64,000 nt of DNA from Cryptomeria japonica. Lineage: Eukaryota; Streptophyta; Pinopsida; Cupressales; Cupressaceae. Below, one piece after another: positions 45,969 through 57,788 of this stretch. The position numbers and the translations under genes were made by a program. The notes below the pieces were generated by a model that saw only the letters and a program-made list of their open reading frames with translations, did not search any database and was not told the DNA's origin. Each line of letters begins with the position of its first letter. Positions within the stretch are counted from its first letter, which is position 1. The DNA lies in the NCBI RefSeq assembly GCF_030272615.1, contig NC_081413.1, positions 606,400,209 to 606,464,208 of the forward strand, written 5' to 3'.

Positions 45969-48900
45969 GTTACTGAAATTTTCATTATATTTATAACTCA
46001 ATGGAAAATTTAAGTATCTGGGCAAAGATTACAGTCACATAAGTGAAATCTTTCAATTGTTATTTAATTCATTATATTTTATACAGTTGAAATGATTACG
46101 AGAAGTAATCTACAGAAAGGAGGAAATGATTACGAGAAGTAATCTAAAATAAATTCTCTCTCACACAAAGACCGTGTGAGTAATCCTTACTTTCCTATGC
46201 AAAGGAGAAAAACTGATTAAATAAAGCAAATGCATAGATATGATAAGAAAGGAACCAGCCTTTGCCTGGGGGTCTATGGCTGGTGTAAGTCTGCTCTCAA
46301 AGTTGTAGGTCTGCAATTTTGAAATCCATTCTCCTCGAGTCTCTTCCTGGTCCTAAAAAAAAGTCAAAAAGGTGAAGTGGGTTAGATCAAAATATCTAAG
46401 CAATGACTAAATGCTTATTGATCTCACCTATACATTTGCATCATTAAATCAAGCCCCTTGACAGAAAAATAAACATCCTGGAAGACAAAGAATAAAAGAT
46501 GGTCTTCATTGCCTGGAGAATTATTGTTTTCTAACTGTTTGTTTAATGTGCAGAGACAGGTAAAGAATTGCAAAAAATCCATAGGGTTTATTATGAGTGG
46601 GGTTAAATGAGGCTCCCACAAGGGTTGAGCCCAGCTCATGAAAACTATCTGATTGTTCAGAGGATATTTGTAGGGATACACATGAAGCATAAGTCACTGA
46701 ATGGGCAGCCATGAAGATGAAGGCAGATCTAGAGGGGAAAAAGAGAGCCCGAGTTTTTGGAGTCTAAAGGAATATGCCAAGCAATTGCTAATGTACAGAA
46801 GGAAAGGAAGACCATATCTATATTGCAAGCACAAGTAAAGCTGAAGCTGTGATAACTAATTCTAATGCAAAAGGTAAAAGGGCATTAGAATGCTTTTAGA
46901 ATCTTTTCAATCAAAGGCGTGAAGAAGGTGAGACGTACATAGCAAGCTGGGCTTAAACAATATTTATCAACAGATTTTCATTCAAGAATGTCATCTTCAG
47001 AAAGTGCAGATTTTACAGTTTCTGCCTGTTTCTCAGAAATAATAAAGGAATTTCAGAGTTTACCATTCAAAATTTCAGAGATTCCCTCTTCAAAGATACC
47101 ACATAAAACTAAAAAAATTTGCAGAGAGGGTTTCTTTTAAAATTTGCAGAAATTTTGTTCAATAAAACCATCTAATTCCTCATTTACTTTTCCAGCAAAC
47201 TGATGAATAGGAAATTTGCAAAAAATTAGTGCGTTAAAGAGACTATCAACAATTTTTATATCCACAGGAAATTTACAGAATTCTTTTCAGAAGTGCAGAA
47301 ATAATAGAAAACCATTTTTACATTTTGTGTTGTGAAGATTTGCATAATTTTCATGCAGATAACAGACAGGGTTTCATAAAATGCGTAGGTTTCTTCCTTT
47401 GAAACTAAAGATAAGATCTTACAGAGACAAGGCATTTTTCCTTTAAGACTGAAATTCAAGTTGTTTAAAAACCCCAAAATTCCTTTTAAAAGAACAGGAA
47501 ATGAATTCTCAGAAGAAAACTTTTTCGAAAAATGCAGATTTTCAAAGCAAAAGTGAAGTTCACAGAATTCTTTTTTCCAGAAAATGCAAAAACACAAAAA
47601 CCCCACTATCAGAGCTCACACCATAAACAAATGCCCAGTTCACAGAATTTTGGAGTGCAGAAGATAGTAGAGTTTTTCTAAGAAGAAAAAAATAGGCGAA
47701 ACTCATAAAAGATCAAGTCCGCAGTTTGAATCTTTGAAGATACCTTTTCATATCTGCGAATGAAGGAATGCCGTAGGTTTTAGAGGAAAACCCTTTTGAT
47801 TTCTAGCTGAAGCAGACCGAGTGATGTTCCAGATAGCTGCAGGTCGAAGAGGAGTAAACATGCAATTTCATCAGCAGTCTGAAAACCCTAGTAGCTCGAC
47901 AGTTCTTCCTCGGCAAAGTTTCAAAGTGCAAAATGAATATCATTTTAGGGTTTTTCATCTCTTTATTCCCCCTTTCATCTCTCCTTTTTCCTATGTAATG
48001 GGATCGCATTTTATTAACACAAGTTCATAATTGCATGGTGGTCGAAGTTTTCATAAACTCCCACTTACATGTTTAATAATAAAATTTGCCTAGCCGTAGG
48101 GGGGCTTTAAAACCCTTAAGTCTTTTTAGACTTATGAAATAGTAAAAAGATGTATGTAAATTAAATATTTATTAACTACATAAATGTTGTAAAAAATGGA
48201 TATTTTCTAAAACAACATTTATATAATTAATAAATATCTAATTAATTATTTTTTGCACATATTAATTTCCTAGCTATATTATTAAAAGGAAATTAAAATT
48301 TCTTGGATCTTTTAACTCCAAGGTTCAAATACCTTTCTTCCATAGACACAAGACAATGTAAAATGAATATTTAATTGGGTGGATTATAAATCCAATTAAT
48401 ATTTATTATAATTGTGTTTTAAAAATCAATGGATATGCACATGGAAGGAAAATATTGAACCTTAGATAGGTGAAGTGATCACATGAAATTGGGGGGCGAA
48501 TTTGGGCTTAGAATGCAGTTATTCATGAGTTTGGGCTAGTTCTCCAACAGTTAAAGCCTGATTTTGAGTATTTAATGGGTCAACCTTCAGTTGACCAAGA
48601 GTTTACACCTGATTTCACACATTCATGCAGAGTTTGAAGCCTTTTTGTGGGGGTTTCTTTCCCTTTTCAGAAATGGAGATATTTTTCACTTGCAGATCAC
48701 TCATGGAGACTTTCAGTTGAACACTAGTCATCTCTTCCTTGCCTTTGGAAGGCTTTTTTGCATAAAGGAAGAAAGGTTTTCAGTTTCAAAAGGTTCTGGA
48801 TTTTTTCTCAAGCCTAGCTGAGTTATTGTATCTTGTAACCCATTTTGCAGTTTTTGATAGAAGATTTGAATAAAAATATCAGTTCATGCCTTACCATTTT

Positions 48901-49418
48901 CTGAGTTAATTTTTTTTTTATTGTGTGATTGAGAGCAACTTTTCATTTTTGTGTTATTTGTGAAATAACCTTTCTTGAATTTTTCTGTCTCATGCATGAA
49001 TCACAGGTCATGCATTGTAGTTTATCAAAAAAATTGTTTGTGAAAGTCATTTCCTTTCAACTTTTTGAGCAAGAACTCTTTGTATGAAACACTTTTGTGA
49101 TATGAATTCAGAGATGTCATATGTGTAGAACAGGTGCATTTAAAAGAGTTTTCTGTTATCTTTCAGATAATTTGGTGTATCACCTTATTTATGTTGTAGC
49201 ATTTCTTTCATCCTTATTTTCTTATTCCCTCTCCCTTTTCCTCAAAAGTTTTCTTAAGGTCTTATTAGAGTAGATGATCCATCAATATCAGGAACCGGCC
49301 TAATCCGGAGGTCCAATCATAGTAATAGTTTACCGACAGACTCATGATTGTTCCCATGTTAACCAAAAGTGCTAGGTTTTAATAGCTTAGTTTTTGGGTG
49401 TAGTTTTAGGCATTAACA
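45969..49418 (+). repeat. 3' LTR of the Gypsy element
   Basis: This is the partner of 35656-39109 with about 50 differences, including a small deletion near 47869 and loss of one A near 47590. The duplicated hairpins are at 46094-46110 and 46128-46144. Confidence 0.95.
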
Positions 49419-49423
49419 GTACA

Positions 49424-52400
49424 AAATTGAGGATTGGTTTTTGAACTTCCTTGGTCTATTTATAATTTTATAGAGGCATATGATTGACTCTTGGATTTAG
49501 TTTGATAAATGAATCTATTTGGATCACAAAATCCTCTTCTTGCCTCATCATCTTATTTGCTTATGGCTACTAGCACTAAGAGTCCACCTTAGATCAAGGC
49601 ATGAGATGGTAGAACTTTTCAATGTCGAAGTCTAGAATACAGACAATTGATCTATTGCTTGTGTCTTAGGTTGCATATCAACTTTACCTTGTCCAATTTG
49701 TCCTTTTTGCAAATTATTGTTTATTGGCTTCAGATGTACTATAGATTTGTTTTGGATGTTTAGTCTCATCCTTTGTTTCTACATTTTGTATCTCATTTTT
49801 TATTTGTTTTTTAAAAACTATGCTCCCCTAAGTTTTTGGGATGGGGATGACAAGGAATAGGGGGATGTCTTTCCAGTATTGGTTTTTCTTAGGCCATTTT
49901 CAGGGGACGACTGTATTGGTTTTTCTTAGGCCATTTTTAGGGGACAGCAGGGGACGACTGTATTGGTTTTTCTTAGGCCATTTTTAGGGGACGGCAGGGG
50001 ATGACTACTTTTTTTTTCACATTATAGAACCTTAATACATAACACTAGACTTGAATTGAGATTTCACATGAGAACTGACAAACAAATTAATGACGTGAAT
50101 TGCTTTCATTGTCAATGTGCATATAGATAGGTCCTTTTTGTGTTACACCAACCAGCAAAATCTCTGCCAAAGCTTGAAGTATTTTAAATACAAAACTAAG
50201 TGCACTTTTAGGTGGCATAAGCTAGGTAAAGTTTTGCCAATAACAGTGAAAGGTGGCAGAAGTCTAAGTTATCCACGCCCAGCAAGTGAAGCACCCTTTT
50301 TAGGTGGAAATCTTATGTAATTCTCTGCCCTAAAAAGTGACAAATTGGTCATGAAAGTTTGTGCCTGGTATGAGAAAGAAAAGAGACTTAGATGTGACAG
50401 TTTTTTTTGGCCCTAACTATTCAAGTCTGTGTCTGAAAACAACAAAAGGTTGGCAAAAGCTTTAGCGGAATGCCCCTATGTTAATGGTAGCAAATAAATG
50501 TGCCAAAAACAAGGATATAACAGATTATGAACTTGACACACTTTCTTTGGTGCTTACCACCCTAATTCTCTGCCTCAAATACAAGACAAATGGCGAAAGG
50601 TTTAGTGAAAGGTGCCTAATATGTGAAAGGAAATAAAAAAGTTCAAAAACATTATGAAGGCACACTTTCTAAGTGGTCTTGCCACTTAAAAGTTTTGCCC
50701 AAACTTGGATAAAATGGCCAAACTCCTAGTGAGCTCCATTCAACAAAGCAGTACACCAAAATCAGATTTTTATCAACAGTAGAACAGGGTTTTAACAGTT
50801 TTTAGCAGTAGAAAAATGCCATTTTCAGAAACAGAAGAATTGGTCATCAAGCACAAGACTCAAATCAGCAATATTTTTGAAGGAAAACTACTCACAATAG
50901 CAATTGTATCAGACAACATTTAAAATTCTTCAAAATCTTCTTCTCTTCTATCAATTTTCTGCAAAATCAGATTTGAGATCAATCAAAGAAAAAGGTGTTT
51001 GAATTTAGTGGATGAAAGAAACATTACAGTTTCAAAGTGTTTTTAGAGGATCTACCTTGATCAGAAAAGAGGTTTTCATAATTGTCTCTAGAGCTACCTA
51101 ACCAGAAGTCTATTTTTTAGCTCATGCCATCATCCTTTTCAAATGAAAGAGCACATTTTGAGTTGTGCTATTTTTAGCTATAACTATTTATAGCTTATTC
51201 CATTTTTAGCTTTCTTCTAATTTTTAACATTTTTTTTTGAAGTTTAGGGTTAGCTATCATTAGATCGTTTGTCTTTAGATTTCTTGTCAGGTGAGAGATG
51301 TGAGTTCTAAGAGCTAATTTGTAATAATTTAAACGGTAGTTTAACTTGAGTTTGTTGGAGTTTAGTTTTAGAATTAGTGGATAAGATATTGTAATAAAAC
51401 TTGCATTGCCATATGTAGTTAGTTCCTAAGGTAGAAGTGCAATTAGTCTCTTTCATTTATTTTCATGTAATATCTTGTGTTTGTTATAAATAAGTGCCTT
51501 TTGCATTTAGATTTTTAATGTTAATTCTCATGCCTTCTTGTTGTTAAAATTGCTAGTCATTGAGTATTGCTAATCTAGAATTCATTATTCATTTAATATT
51601 TAGTAATGCCTATCTCGCTTCTAAATTGCTATCTAGACGTTTTTTCTCTTTGTGTTGAGATAGATTAATTAGCTTCTAGCAAGTTTGCAAGCTTGTATGG
51701 CAGGCTTACTTAGAGTTGAAGATTGTGGCTTTGTATCGATTCCTTAATTATAAAGTGTTTGTGTATTGTTTAAACTTTAAACCAATTCAATCTTTGTGTA
51801 ATTTCATTGCTCAATCTCTGTTTTTAGCTGAACAATGTAAGCTTGTAGTAATTGTAGGATTTTTTTCAGTGAAGTATAAAAATTGTTGTTTTGATTGATG
51901 AGCACTTAGGATTTTGCCCTAGGTGAATACAAAGACACTTTTAGCTTTATTCGGCATGAGCATGAACCACCCTAGAAAATATTGTATAGATTTTTAAAAA
52001 TAAGTACATAATGTTTAGATAAGGCTTTTTTTGTTTGGGGCACCTAGTATTGTCGGGTTCTCCTGGTCCACAGTGGTGATCCAGCAAAGAAGCCAACAAA
52101 CCAATGCCAGACACCATTTGTCTAGCCCCAAGAAAAAATTGTTTAAGTCACTGCTGGGGTGGGGAGTGATTTTTCTCCCTCTATAAACCTCTGCCTTGTG
52201 ATGCAGCTGCTTATTGGCTCCCGCTTGAGAATGAAGGCCCAGTGGCCACCTTCCCTACTCACAAGGGAGGAGCTGCACCATGGTCTGAGTGGGGGCTAAA
52301 GCTTGAAATGGAATGTGCTACCGGGTATGGGTATTTTTTGTTGTAACTTATTGTTTCCTGTCTGCAATATAATTATATAATATATCAGTTTTGGTGTGGA

Positions 52401-53045
52401 AGCAGCATATGCAATACCTGCCTTAATATGCCCACTGTTCGTATTGTAAGGGCATTTTTGAGCTCTATCTCCAATGTTGGGGTCTTGTTTTGAATTAGTC
52501 AAGCTCAAATTGTAAATTCTAGCTCATAAGTTTTTTTTCCCTGGCCTTTATAGCTAATGGGAATACAAAAGCAAATGTTCTGCCCCAAGTCCAGTCTATA
52601 CCATGGCTTACACTATTGTAAATTTTCTTTCACCTCCCTAACTAAATTTTCTGTTTTATTAAACAAGGAAAAGTAATGATCAATCGAAAACAGTAATGCA
52701 CAATGCTGAAGGTTTACTTGAAGATTGGTTGTAATTTCATTCAACCAATTTTTGGATACAAGACTGAGATAAAATCAGTGTTGGACAAGATATTGAGCCT
52801 CCCTTATCACAGTATCAAAAAGTAATTAGTTGGAGATTTGTTATTTTTAATTATAATATTTTCAGAGGCTAAAATGTTGTAGAGAATTTAGATCTCTGCT
52901 GCTTTTAGGTGACAATTTTTAAAGAGCTCATGTAAGATGTTACACATAGACCAGTCATTAAGTTCATAGTTAGGATTTTGTTGTTAATTGTTGTTTTGAG
53001 TGGAAACTTGTTTAAGATGTGCTAACAAATCCATTGTGAAAGCAG
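49424..53045. other. Remainder of the giant intron
   Basis: I see no gene. It includes a short tandem repeat at 49877-50008. About 51180-51560 has LTR-like promoter text. The block about 52020-52320 ('ctggtccacagtggtgatccagc' and 'ctggggtggggagtg') is GC-richer and may be a short interspersed element, but I found no ends. Confidence 0.4.
49877..50008. repeat. Short tandem repeat, three copies
   Basis: Units of 37-47 bp begin tattggtttttcttaggcca and end aggggacgactg. Copies start at 49877, 49914 and 49961. Copies 2 and 3 contain an extra 'acagcagggg'-type insertion. Confidence 0.85.
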
Positions 53046-53196
53046 GAGTTAATGGAAAAGTTGCGGATGCCATCTGATGCAGAGCTTATGAAGATAGCAA
53101 TTGCAGATCTCAATAATTCTTCTTTGTCTGTGGATGATCACCACTGAGCTCTACATGAACTTCTTGTTCTTGTAGAACCCATTGACAATGCAAATG
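53046..53196 (+). pseudogene. Exon of the Hsp70 nucleotide exchange factor-like gene, with in-frame TGA
   Basis: This 151-bp exon has acceptor gcag|gag and donor aatg|gtacac. It reads ELMEKLRMPSDAELMKIAIA, then DLNNSSLSVDDHH, a stop, then ALHELLVLVEPIDNAN. It follows on from the exon at 15956 and ends in phase 1, leaving a split Asp codon, as the family expects. The stop is TGA at about 53145-53147, where relatives have an arginine. One CGA-to-TGA change at a CpG explains it. The rest of the exon is well preserved, so the lesion is recent, or this is a pseudogene copy, or a sequencing error. Later armadillo-repeat exons are not in the window. Confidence 0.75.
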
Positions 53197-54943
53197 GTAC
53201 ACGTTTGTTGTGTTTTAGACTAGATTTTGAAACTCAGTCATAAATTTGATAACTGGATTTATCACTCTTACACATATTAGATACAAATGCATGAGAATAA
53301 CCTTGGATTTTTGAATTCAAGTAGCTTTGACTTACTGGGTGAAAGAAAGCTAAGGAAAAGACTTGTCTTGAATTTGTCATATAAAAAATGATGTTTTCTC
53401 TTCTGGTTTTCAATTTTTAATTTGAAAGTTTAAAGGTGATTATGGCTAGGGCATGTTTCCTATTTCAATAATAATTATCTTGACATTTTATATGACCTTT
53501 TTCTATTAGGTTATTCTTCCAATATTCCTGCTCTTTGGGAGTTTTTAATGCATACTTTAAAAACAAGCAGCACTGTTAGATGAATTTGTACAATGTTTGT
53601 TAGTCTACTGTGAATTATAGCTTAACATCTTTATCTCCCTACACTTGTAATATTGTTTTGTGCTGTCGAAACATTTGTTTGCTGTATAGTCTAGGACCCT
53701 AGACTACAATTATCGCATGCAGAGGTTCAATAGGATTTATAATATATCTAGGACCAGATAAATGCTGGAGACGATCTAGTTATGGCTTGCAAATTAGTAA
53801 CTAGGTTAGTTTGCTGTGTTACTGAAGAAAAGAACAGATTAATTCAGTCTTGCATGAATCTATTAACCTCAGATCAAGTGACTATACACAATCCCACATT
53901 TATAGTAGGTATAGTCAAGTAAGGAACTAGAGATAAAGTCTTATTCTCTATATTTATGGATTTACAGGGGATAAAATTGGAAAAGCACTGCCTTTGAAGA
54001 CCATTGGGATGTTGCACAGAAACATCATGAGTGAAGGGCAATGTAGTAACCTCTGAAGGGCATTAGCTCAAAACCACAAGAAATTTTTGTGATCATTCAA
54101 ATTCTAATTTGTTCTGATCACTAAGTTCTTGAGGTGGGCATGGTGAGAGCATACAAATATTAGAATGAGTACAATGAATTACATCAAAGATATTGGTGGC
54201 TTGTTGTGTAATTTACAATCATAGAATTGATCAAGCTAAACTATCTAATAATGAATACAAATTCCAATCAAGCCAAACTGGTCGAATACAAGTGGAATTG
54301 CATCGATACCAAAAATAGTGGACTGATTCACTTGATTCTGATACATGCCATGCAAAGTGAAAAACTGTATGGAAAATGAAAGGAGGATCCAACATAGTTG
54401 AAAAAATTGGACTCAGCAATTACTTGGCAGGCCCAAAAATTTTAAAAACTTGGAATTGAAAGAACCTTGAGAAAAAACTTGGCAAATTTATCAAACATTT
54501 GGAAATACAAAGTTTTAAAGAAATTCTTCAAAAACACATATATTACTAAATTTGTAGAATGTATTATTGATTTCTAAATTTTCTATCATATATAAATCAA
54601 AATCAGAGTTTAATACATATCATAAACCAAAAAAAGAGTTCAAACTCTAAATACATAGGAACTTCAAGTTTCAATAACAATGAAAATTATAAATCATAAG
54701 TTTTGTCTACAACTAAAGCTCAAAACAGTTTGTTGCCATTGTGTGGGTGTTGCAGAAGTGGGTGGTATAGTTGCAATATCATCAACAGGTGCTTCATCTA
54801 TAGTGTGATAGGATTGAGCTATGTAGTAAGGAATCCACCTCTAATGGCTCAGCAACCTTATCTTCTATCTCATATATTGCCACATTCACTTCCCATTTAG
54901 CCACCTCTCTCTCCAAATTAGCTAACTCCTTGTTGTTTAACCA
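53197..54943. other. Downstream intron sequence, no gene
   Basis: This is AT-rich and non-coding. No further exon of the host gene is recognisable. The transition to the hAT-2 remnant lies somewhere before 54944, and its terminal repeat was not found. Confidence 0.45.
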
Positions 54944-55657
54944 TTAATCCACATCAACATCATTAGGCTTGGCAATCCAATCTAAATATGGATCAAAGTC
55001 ATGAAGGTCAAGTGCTTCATGTATAGCTTGCCCTTGTATCTTCTTTTCATGCAATCGAAGGTTGTATGACACATATACAAAGTCAATTAGGCATTGTTTT
55101 GTCAACCTATTGTGCTTCTTCGTGTGAATGGCTTCAAAAACACTATAGTTCTACCCACAACTAGAAGCATTATAAGGTTGGGATAAAATGCAGATGGAAA
55201 ACTTTTGAAGAAAGGCATTGTGGCACCGTAATCTTCTCACCATAAATCTACAAGGATAACATTTTCTTTTGATAACTTGTAAGGATTTTAATAAACTTAA
55301 AAATTAAAATAAATAGTAAATCAAAAGTAAACACAATTTTGTTTATCTAGCTTTAAAGTGGCTCTTCTACAAATGCAAAAAGTTGAAGAAAATAATGTTC
55401 CTCGACTATCTCATAGCTCTATATCTGATCAAGTATGAGGTCTTGAAGGTTATCATCATCAATTAATCTCTCAATACATGATGAGACCAAGAATAACCTC
55501 TACATATACTTTGAAAGAAGGGGAGAAAAAATTGGGGTTCAAGTAGTAGGTAGCACTGTGAATATGTTGGTGCAGTTGTCATTTCCATCGCCGATCAATT
55601 ATGTGCCATATGGGTTCATATTTGGTCTTCTTTGACCCATACAAATGCTGAATCCAT
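54944..55657 (-). pseudogene. hAT-2 transposase remnant, C-terminal part
   Basis: The minus strand of about 55160-54944 encodes 'FEAIHTKKHNRLTKQCLIDFVYVSYNLRL'-type sequence (abridged here as FEAIHTKK...YNLRL), the hAT dimerisation tail, ending in TAA near 54944. The minus strand of about 55640-55400 encodes 'YYLNPNFFSPSFK' with frame changes and 'CIERLIDDDNLQDL', the upstream dimerisation region. Both correspond to the end of hAT-1. Several stops make it a relic. The other half lies at 61180-61890, on the far side of the inserted LTR element. Confidence 0.7.
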
Positions 55658-55662
55658 GGTCT

Positions 55663-55973
55663 TGTTTACCTCACCGGGTAAACAGGAAGAATACAGAAAT
55701 CGAACAGTAATGCACAATGCAAATACAAAAGAAGTACCAGAATAATCTTGCCATTAATGTCAAAGGATGTTCATATTATATCTGTCGTCAATATTACATG
55801 TCCTCCAACACCCGGAGGTGGTACAATATATGACAGCCGAAGGGGTGCGACACAACCGTCGCGACTCCAACTACCTACCCGTCGGCTAACTAACTTACCG
55901 CCGTAACTCATTATTACCGACGACAACATAAACATAATATAACAACATAACATAATGATTATTCCCGACAACA
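55663..55973 (-). repeat. 3' LTR (minus-strand element)
   Basis: This is 311 bp and nearly identical to 60864-61174. Differences seen are near the start (tcaccgggta versus ttactgggta) and one C/T at about 55859/61063. The two LTRs imply a recent insertion. Confidence 0.95.
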
Positions 55974-55990
55974 TCATCCCCCCCAAGAAA
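55974..55990 (-). other. Polypurine tract
   Basis: On the minus strand this reads cttttcttgggggggatga immediately before the LTR. The G-run is the likely tract. Confidence 0.6.
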
Positions 55991-56869
55991 AGAAGTCGAC
56001 TCCGACGACTTAATACAAAATAGAGATGAACGGCAGGAACTACTGACGCTAGTCGGGCCCAGATCTTATACACTTGCTGCGTCCTCGCCTGAAAACCTTT
56101 TCTGCTACCAGCCGATGCTCAAGTGTGGATTTCACCAATATTGCTTCCTTTGCCATCACAGTCCTCCTGTGCCTAACCCAAACTTGTCTACAAAACACGT
56201 TTTTCAGTCTCAGCTTCCACCAACTGCTACTCAATTGATATTGTCTCCCTAGCCAATTTGTCCTCGATAGCCACCCGTGCTGCTCTCCCAGCATCCAACT
56301 CCTGGGTACGCTGAACTAAGTCTCACGCGACTATTGCCTCCAACTTGGTGGTCAGCTCCTCCCGAGCCCTTTGTGCATCCACCACGGCAACCTCACGTCC
56401 AGCCGAGACATCCTTCGAGTTCCTCAAAGCGTACCAGTCATGCCTGGAGGTGGCCACAATCCGCTGGCACAAATACTAGGAGACACTTGAAATCCTCCAT
56501 CACACTCCCCAAAGGCTAAAAACTGAACTGAATAACTCCTTGGTGTCATACAACTGTGCGGACCTGCAATGCCTTCCCTCAAACTCTATTTGTTCCCAAC
56601 CTCCAAATCCGTCTCCCTCTACGGCTTATGGCTTCCCCGCCAATGCTTAGCTGCAGGCTTCTTTCTCACAAGACGGACAACCACAACACTTCCCGTGGTC
56701 TTCTGTAGCTCAAAATAAACTGGGGGTCGAGGGGCAGCGCCCCTCGCGGGGTCCTGGGGCAGCAACAGCACTGGCACCTCCGATCGTGCGGTCAACACCC
56801 TCCACCGTACGACTGTGTTTGTTTGTGCGGGGGCTGTGTTTATGTGTTCGTGCTCCGCGACAGCAGTGG

Positions 56870-57190
56870 TTTCCACCGCATGGTGGTGGACGTGCTACCG
56901 TACGATGGTTCCACCGCACGGTGGTCCCACCGCCGGTGTTGCCACCGCACGGTGGTTCCACCGTCGGTGGTGCCACCGCACGGTGGTTCCACCATCGGTG
57001 TTGCCACCGCCCGGTGGTGCTACCGTACGGTGGTTCCACCGCCGGTGGCCCCACCGCACGGTGGTTCCACCGTCGGTGTTGCCACCGCACGGTGGTGCTA
57101 CCGTACAGTGGTTACACCGCACGGTGGTTCCACCGTCGGTGTTGCCACCGCACAGTGGTGCGACCGTACGGTGGTTCCACCGTGGCTTTC
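56870..57190. repeat. GC-rich palindromic minisatellite
   Basis: About 15 units of about 20-22 bp alternate ccaccgcacggtggt, tccaccgtcggtgt and ctaccgtacggtggt. Almost every unit is itself a palindrome of the type ccaccg-N2-cggtgg. It gives long open frames on both strands, which are composition artefacts. It lies on the 3' side of the collapsed pol region. Confidence 0.9.
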
Positions 57191-57269
57191 TTCTCCTTTT
57201 TTTTTTCCCCGTACGGTCAGCTGACCCGTACGGCCATACTTTTTTTTTTTTCTTTTTAATTTCTTTCTG

Positions 57270-57788
57270 CTAGAGAGTCTTCTGCTGGGGTCCCCTGTCT
57301 CTGAGATTGCCCTTCATCCTTCTCGGTTTTCCTCGTTCGAGAGTCTCCTGTTTTGGTCCTATACCTGGCGAGTCGCCTGCCCGGCCTCTCGAGTCCCCTT
57401 CCATCCCCTCGGGTCCTCCTCCGGACTCCCGGGTGTCCTTCCAGCCTCTTGGGTCCCCTGCGCGCTTCGCGTGGTAGGGTTTCAATTTGAACCTATTGAT
57501 GGCCAATCTATTTTCAATGGCCATCGGAAGACTTGGAACCACAAATTCTACAGGGACCACGACCTCCTTCCTGTACATAAGAAGAAGAAGAATAATAAAG
57601 ATTTTGAAGGCTGCGGCCTTCCACACAGGGTTCCGATCGTTGCCGACACTCTTCGGATTATTTACGTCGCCAGGGTTTGGGGCGTCTCCCTTCCAATATT
57701 CTTTGTATTCCGGCAGGTACACCTCTGTTGGTTGCTCTGGTTCCTCTACTTCGAGCCTGTAGCTTTGGAACATTTCGTAATCCTCCAT
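57270..57788 (-). pseudogene. Collapsed pol remnant after the protease
   Basis: The first part ('MEDYEMFQSYRLEVEEPEQP...PEYKEYWKGD') looks like the stretch that follows a protease. The middle has 'ENRLAINRFKLKPYH', which resembles the extreme C-terminus of an integrase. The rest is arginine/glycine-rich repeat translation. The RT, RNase H and integrase cores are missing between these, consistent with a large internal deletion. This assignment is inference. Confidence 0.4.

Larger units (their letters stand above)
35656..49418 (+). mobile_element. Gypsy/Ty3 LTR retrotransposon with two RNase H domains, 13.8 kb
   Basis: LTRs are 35656-39109 (3454 bp) and 45969-49418 (3450 bp), both TGTTACTG...ATTAACA. 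The perfect 5-bp target duplication gtaca lies at 35651-35655 and 49419-49423. I count roughly 50 LTR differences by eye (about 1.5 percent), so it is much older than the LARD but still recent. The domain order is gag, protease, archaeal-type RNase H, RT, degenerate native RNase H, integrase; no chromodomain is seen. At least three nonsense codons and two frameshifts make it inactive. It resembles Tat-like elements in having the extra RNase H, but not in its place. Confidence 0.9.
16048..53045 (+). other. Giant intron (about 37.0 kb) filled with transposons
   Basis: The donor gtttgt at 16048 and the acceptor gcag ending at 53045 join two exons in phase 0 to give a continuous family-typical sequence. 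The intron contains the 5S-derived repeats, both TGTTGTG units and the 13.8-kb Gypsy element. All of these have plus-strand coding, the same strand as the host gene. Very long introns grown by LTR elements are well known in conifers. Confidence 0.7.

Noticed and set aside
52020-52320. SINE or other short element
   Set aside because: It is GC-richer than its surroundings, but no Pol III boxes, tail or duplication could be shown.
56786-57273. Several overlapping open frames of 130-157 codons
   Set aside because: They are translations of the GC-rich palindromic minisatellite in several frames.
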